NCBI GenBank assembly: GCA_030431335.1
Contig: JAUIJH010000038.1
Coordinates: 1-35,817 of the forward strand
Origin: Alphaproteobacteria bacterium
GTDB taxonomy: Bacteria > Pseudomonadota > Alphaproteobacteria > Rhizobiales > Amorphaceae
Direction of reading: 5' to 3'
DNA length: 35,817 nucleotides
The notes beneath the pieces are model-generated. The model had not been told where the DNA came from, searched no databases, and was given only the letters and a program-made list of their open reading frames with translations. Within the stretch, counting starts at the first letter, position 1, and every line of letters begins with the position of its first letter. Below, piece by piece: positions 7,947-16,270 of this stretch. The translations under genes and the position numbers were made by a program.

Positions 7947-8984
7947 GTGAGCGTCGCGCGCCTTGCGGTGGTGGGGGCCGGGCTGATCGGCCGGCGCCAC
8001 ATGGAGGCGATCGCCGCGGCGCCGCAGGCGTGCCTCGTCGCGGTCGCCGACCCGGCGCCGGAAGCGGCCGCGCTTGCCGCGGAAGTGGGCGTGCCGCATT
8101 TTTCCGCGCTCGCCGCGATGATCGAGGCCGAGCGGCCCGACGGGGTCGTGCTGGCGACGCCGAACCGGATGCACGCGCAGGGCGCGCTCACGGCCATCGA
8201 AGCGGGCGTGCCCGTGCTGGTGGAAAAGCCGTTGGTGGACGACGTCGCCGCCGGCCGCTCGCTGCTGGAGGCGGCGGACCGGGCCGGCGTCGCGGTGCTG
8301 TGCGGCCATCACCGGCGCCACAACGGGCTGATCAAGGCGGCCAAGGCGCGGCTGGCGGCCGGCGATCTGGGGCAGGTGGTCGCGCTCCACGCCACCGCGT
8401 GGCTGATGAAGCCGGACGATTATTTCGACACCCCCTGGCGACGCGAGCCGGGCGCGGGCCCGGTGCTGATCAACCTGATCCACGACATCGACCTCGCGCG
8501 CCATTTCGCGGGCGACATCGTCGCGGTGCAGGCGATGACCGCCCACGGGCGCGGCTTCGCGGTGGAGGACACGGCGGTGGTGGCGCTCGCCTTCGCCAGC
8601 GGCGCGCTGGGCACGCTGTCGGTCAGCGACACCGTGGCGGCGCCCTGGAGCTGGGAGCTGACGGCGGCCGAGAACCCGGCCTATCCGGCCACAGACGCGG
8701 TCGCCATGATGATCGGCGGCACCCACGGCGCGCTCGAAATCCCCGCGGCGGCGCTGTGGCACTATGGCCAAACGCGCTCGTGGTGGGCGCCGATCGAGCG
8801 CCGCAGCCTGGTGACGGGGCCGCGCATCGACCCGCTGGTGGCGCAGATCGCCAACTTCTGCGCCGTCATCGCCGGCCGCGAGGCGCCGCTGGTCTCCGGC
8901 TGGGACGGGTTGAAGGCCCTCGCCGTGGTCGATGCGATCCACCGCTCGGCCCGCTCCGGCCGGCGCGAGGTGCCCGAGGCCTAA
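7947..8984 (+). CDS. Gfo/Idh/MocA-family NAD(P)-dependent oxidoreductase
   Basis: A 345-residue dehydrogenase of the glucose-fructose oxidoreductase/inositol dehydrogenase family. The N terminus is a Rossmann fold beginning LAVVGAGLIGRRH, followed by the conserved VEKPL motif that holds the catalytic lysine. INLIHDIDLARHF provides the family's Asp/His active-site region. These enzymes oxidise or reduce hydroxyl groups of sugars and polyols; the substrate is not evident. GTG at 7947 is chosen because the Rossmann strand starts five residues later and the longer open frame before it is low-complexity. It stands between divergent alr and downstream ndk; the 90-base gap before ndk suggests separate control. 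A second family member (25060-26091) closes the large catabolic locus, but the two are not close copies. Confidence 0.88.
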   Translation: MSVARLAVVGAGLIGRRHMEAIAAAPQACLVAVADPAPEAAALAAEVGVPHFSALAAMIEAERPDGVVLATPNRMHAQGALTAIEAGVPVLVEKPLVDDVAAGRSLLEAADRAGVAVLCGHHRRHNGLIKAAKARLAAGDLGQVVALHATAWLMKPDDYFDTPWRREPGAGPVLINLIHDIDLARHFAGDIVAVQAMTAHGRGFAVEDTAVVALAFASGALGTLSVSDTVAAPWSWELTAAENPAYPATDAVAMMIGGTHGALEIPAAALWHYGQTRSWWAPIERRSLVTGPRIDPLVAQIANFCAVIAGREAPLVSGWDGLKALAVVDAIHRSARSGRREVPEA

Positions 8985-8991
8985 CGCCCGG

Positions 8992-9021
8992 TTGCGGCGA
9001 CGGCGATGCTCAGCGTATGAG
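8992..9021 (+). promoter_or_regulatory. Possible sigma-70-type promoter of ndk
   Basis: TTGCGG (8992-8997) and TATGAG (9016-9021) are separated by 18 bases and lie about 55 bases before the ndk start. They are moderate matches to -35 and -10 boxes. The position between two genes of different role makes a promoter plausible, but the match is weak. Confidence 0.3.
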
Positions 9022-9074
9022 CGGGGGAACGGCCGAGGGCCGCAATTCACACAAACGACCCGCAAGGAAGACCC

Positions 9075-9497
9075 ATGGCGATCGAACGCACCTTCTCGAT
9101 GATCAAGCCGGACGCGACGGCAAAGAATGTCACCGGCAAAATCATCGACCGACTGGAAAGCGCCGGACTGCGCGTGGTCGCGTCCAAGCGCGTGCACATG
9201 TCGCTGGCGCAGGCGCAGGCCTTCTATGCCGTCCACAAGGCGCGCCCGTTCTATGGCGAGCTGACCGAATTCATGTCCTCCGGCCCCACCGTCGTGCAGG
9301 TCCTGGAAGGCGAGAACGCCATCGCCAAGAACCGCGAAGTGATGGGCGCCACCAACCCGGCCGAAGCCGCCGAGGGCACCATCCGCAAGGACTTCGCCGA
9401 TTCCATCGGCGAGAACGCCGTGCACGGCTCCGACGCTCCCGAGACGGCCGCCGAAGAGATCGCCTTCTGGTTTTCGCAGAGCGAGATCGCCGGCTAA
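9075..9497 (+). CDS. ndk: Nucleoside diphosphate kinase
   Basis: Ndk balances nucleoside triphosphate pools by moving the gamma phosphate from ATP to NDPs through a phosphohistidine. The 140-residue protein is standard length. Lys11 in SMIKPDA and the phosphorylated His117 in [11 protein letters not shown] are present, as are the family segments around [15 protein letters not shown] and REVMGATNP. An AAGGA ribosome binding site sits about eight bases before the ATG. The gene converges with the MocR regulator gene, with 83 bases of very GC-rich sequence between them. Confidence 0.98.
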   Translation: MAIERTFSMIKPDATAKNVTGKIIDRLESAGLRVVASKRVHMSLAQAQAFYAVHKARPFYGELTEFMSSGPTVVQVLEGENAIAKNREVMGATNPAEAAEGTIRKDFADSIGENAVHGSDAPETAAEEIAFWFSQSEIAG

Positions 9498-9512
9498 CGA
9501 GCCGCCTGCCAT

Positions 9513-9553
9513 CGCCGGGGGCGCCGTCGCGCGGCCCCGGCCCCGGCCCGGCG
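9513..9553. terminator. GC-rich hairpin between convergent ndk and regulator genes
   Basis: Arms CGCCGGG (9513-9519) and CCCGGCG (9547-9553) are perfectly complementary; an alternative pairing joins CCGGGG near 9515 to CCCCGG near 9535. The position between two convergent stop codons fits a bidirectional terminator, though there is no T-run on either side. Confidence 0.35.
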
Positions 9554-9580
9554 GGTAGCGAGGCGCCCCAAGCGGCCCGG

Positions 9581-11080
9581 CTACGCTCCGCCGCCTCTGG
9601 CCGCCCGATAACCGTCCAGAACCCGCGCCAACGTCTCCACCCCCTTGCGGATCGCGGCAGGGGGGAAATTCCCGAACCCCAGCAGCAGCGCCGGGGGCAG
9701 CGTGCGCTCGACCGACAGGCGCGACAGCGGCGTGATTTCGAGCCCCTCGGCACCCGCCAGAGCGCTCACCTCGGCATCGTTCCAGTCCGGCGGCAGCCAG
9801 CCGATCATCTGCAATCCGGTCTCCGAGGACTGGAGGCGGATCGTATCGGGGATCAGTTCGCCGACGGTGCGGATCAGCGATTGGCGGCGCTCGGCATAAA
9901 GACGGCGCATCTTGGCCACGTGGCGCCCCAGGTGGCCCTCGGTGATGAAGCGCTCGACGATCACCTGCTCGAAGGTCGGCGACTGGCGCCCCGCCACGAT
10001 CCGCGCGTTGATGAAGAGCTCCACCACCGGCTTCGGCACCACCACGTAAGCGAGCCTGAGGCCGGGAAACAGCACCTTGGAAAACGTGCCGACATAGACG
10101 ACGCGGTTGCCGCCATCCAATCCCTGCAGGGAGCGCACGGGGCGGCCGCGATAGCGGAACTCGCTGTCGTAGTCGTCCTCGATGATCCAGCCGTCCTTCT
10201 GTTTCGCCCACTCGATCAGGGCGAGGCGGTTGGCGAGCGACATCGTGTGGCCGAGCGGGAATTGCGACGAGGGGCAGACCACGGCGAGCCTGGCGCCCGG
10301 GAAGGCGCGCGCGCCGACGCCGATGTCGAGGCCTTCGCTGCCCACCGGAACGGCGCCGATCTCGGCACCCGCCGCCCTGAGCGCGGCCACCGAGCCCGGA
10401 AAGCCGGGATCTTCGCACAGCACCTGGTCGCCGATATCGAGGAGGAGCCGCGTGGCGAGGTCGAGCCCCTGCTGCGCCCCGGCCACGATCACCACCTGGT
10501 CCGCCGTGCACACCACGCCGCGATTGATGATGAGGTAGCGGGCGATGGCCTCGCGCAGCGGACCGTAGCCGGCGGGCTCGGTCTCGCCGAGCAGCGCGCC
10601 CGCGCCGTCCGCCATCAGCGATTTCATGACGCGCCGCCAGAGGCCGATCGGGAAATCGTCGACCGCCGGCAGGTTGATGCGGAAGGGCACGGGCCGCTGG
10701 GGCACGCGCAGCGAGCGCGCGACGACCGAATAACGCACCGCGCGCTGGGCCAGGCTGCTGGCGAGGCCGTCGGCCGGGGCGTGCCGCGTCTTCAGCCGGT
10801 GGAGCTGGCCGAAATCGGGCAGCTCGTCGGAGACATAGGTGCCCGAGCCGCGGCGCGTGCGGACGAAGCCCTCCATCGCCAGCTGCTCGAACACCCAGCT
10901 CGCCGTGTTGCGCCCGATGCCGAGCGCCTTGGCCAGCTCACGCGTCGAGGGCAGGCGGTCCCCAGGCCGTAGATGGCCGGACAAGATGGCGCCGGTGAAC
11001 TGCTCGTAGACCTGACCCTGCAGGGTCCGGTCGCCGTTCCATTCGAGCTGCCGAAGCGAATTGTACCATTCGGAAGGCAA
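9581..11080 (-). CDS. MocR-type transcriptional regulator (GntR HTH plus aminotransferase-like domain)
   Basis: A 499-residue PLP-dependent regulator. Residues about 19-84 form a GntR winged helix (LRPGDRLPSTRELA, then GRNTASWVFEQLAMEGFV). From about 130 it continues as a fold-type I aminotransferase with EDDYDSEFRY (301-310) and the PLP lysine Lys335 in GTFSKVLFPG. MocR proteins use PLP bound to a small amine or amino acid as the signal; characterised relatives control GABA, taurine, ectoine and vitamin B6 genes. The apparent start is a TTG at 11078-11080 with no clear ribosome binding site, so the true start is uncertain, but no ATG or GTG is in frame upstream before a stop. It is divergent from the ABC importer gene 116 bases away and is the natural candidate regulator of the 11.2-26.1 kb locus. 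Confidence 0.9.
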   Translation of the reverse strand: MPSEWYNSLRQLEWNGDRTLQGQVYEQFTGAILSGHLRPGDRLPSTRELAKALGIGRNTASWVFEQLAMEGFVRTRRGSGTYVSDELPDFGQLHRLKTRHAPADGLASSLAQRAVRYSVVARSLRVPQRPVPFRINLPAVDDFPIGLWRRVMKSLMADGAGALLGETEPAGYGPLREAIARYLIINRGVVCTADQVVIVAGAQQGLDLATRLLLDIGDQVLCEDPGFPGSVAALRAAGAEIGAVPVGSEGLDIGVGARAFPGARLAVVCPSSQFPLGHTMSLANRLALIEWAKQKDGWIIEDDYDSEFRYRGRPVRSLQGLDGGNRVVYVGTFSKVLFPGLRLAYVVVPKPVVELFINARIVAGRQSPTFEQVIVERFITEGHLGRHVAKMRRLYAERRQSLIRTVGELIPDTIRLQSSETGLQMIGWLPPDWNDAEVSALAGAEGLEITPLSRLSVERTLPPALLLGFGNFPPAAIRKGVETLARVLDGYRAARGGGA

Positions 11081-11090
11081 TTGAACCGAC

Positions 11091-11141
11091 TGATGAACTA
11101 AAGTGGCTCCATCAAACTAACGAAAAATGGCTCTTCATCAA
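11091..11141. promoter_or_regulatory. Repeated motif, probable operator of the MocR-type regulator
   Basis: TGGCTCCATCAA (11104-11115) is repeated as TGGCTCTTCATCAA (11128-11141), 24 bases start to start, and TGATGAA (11091-11097) is the inverse of TTCATCA (11134-11140). Direct repeats between divergent genes are the usual binding pattern for MocR/GabR-type regulators. Binding by the adjacent regulator is inferred. Confidence 0.5.
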
Positions 11142-11196
11142 GAGCACTTTCTTGCCGACTATCGGTCCAACCGACGCGACGCGATGGAGGAGTACG

Positions 11197-12804
11197 ATGG
11201 GACTTTACCGCACGATGGCAATTGCCGCGGTCACGCTCGCCGGCGTGATGGCTGGTTCACTTTCGCCGCATCCCCTCGGGGCCGGCACCGCCCATGCGGA
11301 GCCGATGCAGGGGGGCACGCTCAACTCCACGCTCTGGCCTGAGCCGCCCGGCATCATCATCGGCGTCAACCTCAACGCCCCGACGTTGCTTCCGGCGACC
11401 AAGATGTTCGAGGGCCTTCTCACCTACGACTTCAACCTCAGCCCGGAGCCGGTGCTGGCGAAGAGCTGGGAGGTCAGCGAAGACGGGCTGACCTACACCT
11501 TCCATCTGCGCGACGACGTGAAGTGGCACGATGGCGAGCCCTTCACGTCCGAGGACGTCGTCTACACGCTGACCGAGTTCATCCCCGAGGTGCACGCCCG
11601 CTCGCGGCCCACCTTCGCGCGGGCCGAGGTGACGGCGCCCGACGATTACACGGTGGTGCTCACGCTGAAGGAGCCCTACGGGCCCATGATCCGCTCGTTC
11701 GACGCCATCGGCGCGCCGATGATGCCGGCGCACATCTACAAGGGCACCGACATCCGCAACAATCCCGCCAACCGCGCGCCGGTCGGCACGGGGCCGTTCA
11801 AGTTCTCCGAGTGGAAAAGCGGCGAGTACATCCACCTGGTCAAGAACGACGACTACTACCTGGAGAACCGGCCCTATCTCGACGAGATCTACTACCGGTT
11901 CATTCCCGACAGCGCCTCGCGCGCGCTCGCCCTGGAGTTGGGGCAGGTGCAGCTCGCCACCCAGAACGACATCGAACTCGTCGACGTCGACCGGCTCGAG
12001 GCGATGCCCAACCTGGAAGTGACCACGAAGGGCTGGGAGTGGGGCGCCCCCATCTCGTGGCTGGAGATGAACGTGCGGCGCGAGCCGTTCGACGACGTGC
12101 GCTTCCGCAAGGCGGTGATGTACGCGCTCGACCACGAGTTCATCCGCGACAACATCTTCTTCGGCTGGGCCGCCATCCCCACCGGGCCGATCCACTCGTC
12201 GTCGCCGTTCTACACCGATGACGTCGTCACCTATCCGTACGACCAGGAAAAGGCCAAGGCGCTGCTCGACGAGATGGGCCTGACGCCCGACGCCAACGGT
12301 GTGCGTGCCAAGATCGGCCTCCTGGGCCTGCCCTATGGCGAGCTGTGGGACCGGCTGTCGCAATACATCAAGCAGTCGCTCGGCGAGGTCGGCATCGAGG
12401 TGACGCTGGAGGCGTCGGACGTCGCCGGCTGGGGCAGCCGCATCGCCAACTGGGACGTCGACATGTCGACCACCTACCTGACGACGCTGTCCGATCCGGC
12501 GCTCGGCGTCGCCCGCAGCTACATCACCGAAAACCAGAAGCAGGGCGTCCTGTTCACCAACACCTCCGGCTATTCCAACCCGGAAGTGGACCGGCTGTTT
12601 GCCGCAGCCGCGTCCGAGCCCAACCCGGACAAGCGCATGGAGATGTACCACGAGGTCCAGAAGATCATCGCCGACGAGGTGGCGCTCGCCTGGCTGGTCG
12701 AGCTGCAGTGGCCGACGGTGCACAGCGCCAACTTGAAGAACGTCGTTCGCAACGGGCTCGGGCCGAACGACAACTTCGCCGAAGCCTACTTCGAAAGCGA
12801 GTAA
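11197..12804 (+). CDS. ABC transporter substrate-binding protein, family 5 (dipeptide/oligopeptide type)
   Basis: A 535-residue periplasmic binding protein. The start at 11197 is set by GGAGG six bases upstream and by the signal peptide that follows (hydrophobic residues about 6-20, cleavage probably after the AHA before EPMQGG). The mature part has family 5 marks: GGTLNSTLWPEPPG, the segment YTFHLRDDVKWHDGEPFTSEDVVYT, and GTGPFKFSEWKSGEYI. Family 5 proteins deliver peptides, but also opines, glycosides, nickel and other solutes, to Dpp/Opp-type permeases, so a peptide substrate is not proven. It is the first gene of the large plus-strand locus and is followed after nine bases by the first permease gene. 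Confidence 0.93.
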   Translation: MGLYRTMAIAAVTLAGVMAGSLSPHPLGAGTAHAEPMQGGTLNSTLWPEPPGIIIGVNLNAPTLLPATKMFEGLLTYDFNLSPEPVLAKSWEVSEDGLTYTFHLRDDVKWHDGEPFTSEDVVYTLTEFIPEVHARSRPTFARAEVTAPDDYTVVLTLKEPYGPMIRSFDAIGAPMMPAHIYKGTDIRNNPANRAPVGTGPFKFSEWKSGEYIHLVKNDDYYLENRPYLDEIYYRFIPDSASRALALELGQVQLATQNDIELVDVDRLEAMPNLEVTTKGWEWGAPISWLEMNVRREPFDDVRFRKAVMYALDHEFIRDNIFFGWAAIPTGPIHSSSPFYTDDVVTYPYDQEKAKALLDEMGLTPDANGVRAKIGLLGLPYGELWDRLSQYIKQSLGEVGIEVTLEASDVAGWGSRIANWDVDMSTTYLTTLSDPALGVARSYITENQKQGVLFTNTSGYSNPEVDRLFAAAASEPNPDKRMEMYHEVQKIIADEVALAWLVELQWPTVHSANLKNVVRNGLGPNDNFAEAYFESE

Positions 12805-12813
12805 GCGCGTCCC

Positions 12814-13791
12814 ATGCGTCATCTGGGCTTCGTCGCGGGTTGGGTGGTGAAGGCGTTCGTCGTCGTGCTCGCCATCACCATCCTCAACTTCTTCCTCATC
12901 CGGATGGCGCCCGGCGACCCGGCCATCGTCCTGGCGGGGGAAGCGGGGGCGGCGGACGAGCAGTTCATGGCGCAGGTGCGCCAGGATTTCGGCCTCGACA
13001 AACCGCTTCCCGTCCAGCTCGCGGCCTATGTCGGCAACGTGCTGACACTCGATCTCGGCCAGAGCTACCGCGCCCAGCGGCCCGTCGTGGACATGCTGTT
13101 CGAGCGCCTGCCCGCGACGCTCCTCCTCACCGGCACCGCCTACCTCTTCGCCCTCATCGTCGGCCCGCTGCTCGGCGCGCTCGCGGCCATGCGCTCGCGC
13201 ACCGTGTTCGACAGCGCGCTGATGGTCGTCGCCCTCTTCTTCTACGCCACGCCCATCTTCTGGGTCGGGCTCCTCCTCATCCTCGTCTTCTCGGTCAATC
13301 TCGGCTGGCTGCCGCCCTTCGGCATGCAGAGCCTCATCCCCGTGAGTGGCACGTTGAACCACGTGCTCGACGTCGCCCGGCACCTCGTCCTGCCGGCCTT
13401 GACGCTTGGCCTCTTCTACGTCGCCGTCTACGTGCGGCTGACGCGCGCCTCCATGCTGGAGACCGCCAGCCTCGACTACGTGAAGACCGCGCGCGCCAAG
13501 GGGCTGCCGGAGTGGCGCGTCGCGACCGCGCATATCCTGCGCACTGCGCTGCTGCCGATCATCACCTTCGCCGGCCTCCAGGCGGGGCACCTGGTGGGCG
13601 GCGCGGTGGTGGTGGAGACGGTGTTCGCGTGGCCGGGCATCGGCCGGCTCGCCTTCGACGCCCTCTTCCAGCGCGACTACAACCTCCTCCTCGGCGTCTT
13701 CCTGCTGTCGGCGCTGATGGTGGTGTTCTTCAACATGCTCACCGACATCTTCCTGCGCATCGCGGACCCTCGCATCGGGGGGAATTCGTGA
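12814..13791 (+). CDS. ABC transporter permease, DppB type
   Basis: A 325-residue inner-membrane subunit of the Dpp/Opp import complex. The N-terminal segment with FFLIRMAPGDPA is typical of DppB-type permeases, followed by a periplasmic stretch with DFGLDKPLPVQ and about six membrane segments. The cytoplasmic coupling (EAA) loop is at TARAKGLPEWRVATAH. The stop overlaps the GTG of the second permease as GTGA, as expected for subunits made in equal amounts. The solute is unknown. Confidence 0.93.
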   Translation: MRHLGFVAGWVVKAFVVVLAITILNFFLIRMAPGDPAIVLAGEAGAADEQFMAQVRQDFGLDKPLPVQLAAYVGNVLTLDLGQSYRAQRPVVDMLFERLPATLLLTGTAYLFALIVGPLLGALAAMRSRTVFDSALMVVALFFYATPIFWVGLLLILVFSVNLGWLPPFGMQSLIPVSGTLNHVLDVARHLVLPALTLGLFYVAVYVRLTRASMLETASLDYVKTARAKGLPEWRVATAHILRTALLPIITFAGLQAGHLVGGAVVVETVFAWPGIGRLAFDALFQRDYNLLLGVFLLSALMVVFFNMLTDIFLRIADPRIGGNS

Positions 13792-14624
13792 GCTTCTTCC
13801 GCCGTTTCGCCCAGAACCGGGGCGCGCTCGTCGGCCTCGCGGTGCTCTTCGTCATCGTGCTGATCGCGATCTTCACGCCGATGGTGAGTTCGGCCGATCC
13901 CTGGAAGAGCCTCGGCCGCCCGCTGACGCCGCCGGGCGCGCAATTCCCGCTCGGCAGCGACATGCTGGGCCGGGACGTGCTCACGGGCATCCTGTTCGGC
14001 GCCCGCATCTCGCTCTTGATCGGCATCCTGTCGGCCGTCGTCTCCGCGCTCATCGGGGTGACGGTGGGTGCCGTCGCCGGCTTCTTCGGCGGCTGGGTCG
14101 ATGACGTCTTGGTGCGCATCACCGAGTTCTTCCAGACCATCCCGAGCTTCATCTTCGCCATCCTGCTCGTGGCGATCCTGACGCCCGGCCTCACCTCCAT
14201 CGTGGTCGCCATCGCGGTGGTGACGTGGCCGCCCATCGCGCGCCTGGCACGCGCCGAATTCATGACGCTGCGGCGCCGCGAGTTCGTCGAGGCGGCGGTT
14301 CTGTCGGGGGTCTCCCAGCCGCGCATCATCGTGCGCGAGGTGCTGCCCAACGCCATCTCGCCGCTCATCGTCATGGGATCGCTGACGGTGGCGACGGCGA
14401 TCCTCACCGAATCGGCCCTCAGCTTCCTGGGCCTCGGCGATCCCAACCGCATCTCGTGGGGCTACATGATCGGCGCCTCGCGCACCGTGTTCCGCCAGGC
14501 GTGGTGGCTGTCGGTGTTTCCGGGCCTCGCCATCGTCAGCACGGTGCTTGCGATCAATCTGGTCGGGGAGGGGCTGAACGACGCCCTCAACCCGCACCTC
14601 AAGGGCCGCGTCGGGGTTCAGTGA
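13788..14624 (+). CDS. ABC transporter permease, DppC type
   Basis: A 278-residue inner-membrane subunit. The GTG at 13788-13790 is chosen because it overlaps the DppB-type stop as GTGA and the N-terminal membrane helix follows at once (NRGALVGLAVLFVIVLIAIF). Family marks are the FPLGSDMLGRDVLTGILFGARISL segment, split by hydrophobic turns, and the coupling loop EAAVLSGVSQPRIIVREVLPN. Its stop shares one base with the ATG of the ATPase gene (TGATG), so the whole importer appears to be one translationally coupled unit. Confidence 0.92.
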   Translation: MSFFRRFAQNRGALVGLAVLFVIVLIAIFTPMVSSADPWKSLGRPLTPPGAQFPLGSDMLGRDVLTGILFGARISLLIGILSAVVSALIGVTVGAVAGFFGGWVDDVLVRITEFFQTIPSFIFAILLVAILTPGLTSIVVAIAVVTWPPIARLARAEFMTLRRREFVEAAVLSGVSQPRIIVREVLPNAISPLIVMGSLTVATAILTESALSFLGLGDPNRISWGYMIGASRTVFRQAWWLSVFPGLAIVSTVLAINLVGEGLNDALNPHLKGRVGVQ

Positions 14625-16266
14625 TGGCAAACGGGACCCTGAGCGAGCCTCTCGTCGCGATCGAGGGCATGAGCGTGTCGCTGCCGCGGGGCGGCGACCG
14701 GGTGCGGGCGGTGGACAACATCGACCTTTCCGTGCAGCCGGGCCGCATCCTGTGCGTGGTCGGCGAATCCGGCTCCGGCAAGTCCATGACGTGCCCAAGT
14801 CGCTCAAGGTCGAGGGCACCATCCGCTATGACGGGCAGAACCTCGTCGGGCTCGCCCCGGGGCTGCATCGCCGGATCCGCGGCAGCCGCATCGGCATGGT
14901 GTTCCAGGAGCCGATGGCGGCGCTCAATCCGGTCATGAAGGTCGGCAAGCAGATCGAGGAGGTGTTCCGCTTCCACAACGTGCCGGGCCCCTACGACGAC
15001 CGGATCGTCGCGCTGCTTGCCTCGATGGGGCTGCCCGAGCCGGAGCTGCTGCGCCACGCCTATCCGTTCCGCCTGTCGGGCGGCCAGCGCCAGCGGGTGA
15101 TGATCGCCATGGCGCTCGCGCTCGATCCGGACCTTCTCATCGCCGACGAGCCGACCACCGCGCTCGACGTCACCACGCAAAAGCAGATCCTGTCGCTGCT
15201 CAAGGCGGCGCAGGACGAGCGCCACATGGCGATCATGCTGATCACCCACGATTTCGGCGTCGTCGCCGACGTGGGCGACGAGGTGGCGGTGATGCAGGAG
15301 GGGCGCATCGTGGAGCGCGGCTCCGTGCGCGAGGTGCTGCACAACCCGCAGCACGACTACACCCGGACGCTGCTGGCCGCGGTGCCGGATTTGTCGCCGC
15401 GCCCGGCGCGGGCCGCGAGCGCCGCGCCGCCCCTCCTCACCGCCACCGACGTGACGAAGACCTACAAGGGGCGCGCGGGCCTCTTCGCGCCGCGCCGCGA
15501 AGTGCAGGCGGTGAAGGGGGTCAGCCTCAAGCTCGCGCGCGGCGAGACCGTCGGCATCGTCGGCGAATCGGGCTCCGGCAAGTCCACCTTCGCGCGCATC
15601 GTCGTGCGTCTCCTCAAGGCCGATTCCGGCGAGGTCCGGCTCGAGGGCGTGCCGGGCAACCTCCTCGCGCTCGATCACCGGCAGCTCGCGCCGGTGCGCA
15701 GGCGCGTGCAGATGGTCTTCCAGGACCCCTTCGCCTCGCTCAATCCGCGCCGGACGGTGTTCGAGATCGTGGCGCAGGGCCTCCTGGCCCACGGCGTCGA
15801 CCGGCGCACGGCGCGCAAGCGGGTGGACGAGCTTCTCGACCTCGTGGCGCTCGATCCCTCCGCCGCCGAGCGCTACCCCAACGCGTTCTCCGGCGGCCAG
15901 CGCCAGCGCATCGGCATCGCCCGCGCGCTGGCGCTCGAGCCGGACGTGATCGTGGCCGACGAGCCGGTCTCCGCGCTCGACGTGTCGATCCAGGCGCGGG
16001 TGCTGGAGCTTTTCGCCAGCATCCAGGCGCGGCTCGGCATCGGGCTGCTGTTCATCACCCACGACCTGCGCGTGGCGGCGCAGATCTGCGACCACGTCGC
16101 CGTCATGCGCAATGGCGCGGTGGTCGAGGAGGGGGAGTCGGCGCAGGTGCTGTTCGACCCCGCGCACGAATACACGCGGCTTCTCATCGATTCCATTCCG
16201 GGGCTGGGGAAGCTGCCAACGAAACGAGCGGTTGCGCCGGCCGCAACCGATGCTCCCGAAAGGTAG
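14624..16266 (+). pseudogene. Fused double ABC ATPase (DppD/DppF type), frameshifted after the first Walker A
   Basis: The gene encodes two ABC ATPase domains in one chain, as in GsiA or YejF-type importers. Domain 1 starts at ATG 14624 and reaches Walker A, GESGSGKSMT, at about 14764-14792. The frame then changes: the sequence resumes as PKSLKVEGTIRYDG in the +2 frame and runs intact to the stop through Q-loop MVFQEP, signature LSGGQRQRV and Walker B LLIADEP. Domain 2 has its own Walker A (GESGSGKST), Q-loop MVFQDPFASLNP, signature FSGGQRQRI and Walker B. Relatives have about seven residues between SMT and the PKSL-like segment, so a deletion of about 22 bases near 14790 fits both the missing residues and the frame change. 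If real, it removes the helix after the P-loop and most of the protein. An assembly artefact is possible. Restored length would be about 554 residues. Confidence 0.85.
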
Positions 16267-16270
16267 GACG

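Noticed and set aside
7682..8197. Long N-terminal extension of alanine racemase
   Set aside because: It is low-complexity, overlaps the divergent Gfo/Idh gene antisense and would make the protein far longer than the family.
7719..10511. A 930-codon minus-strand open frame
   Set aside because: It has no recognisable domain and is antisense or out of frame to the Gfo/Idh, ndk and MocR genes.
6626..10972. A 1448-codon plus-strand open frame and several other very long frames
   Set aside because: They are Arg/Ala/Gly/His-rich shadows across alr, the Gfo/Idh gene, ndk and the MocR gene, all recognised in other frames; high GC makes stops rare.
14225..14938. Separate short gene starting in the DppC permease and covering the ATPase N terminus
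   Set aside because: It is the first-domain frame of the frameshifted ATPase joined to an out-of-frame stretch; the true start is ATG 14624.
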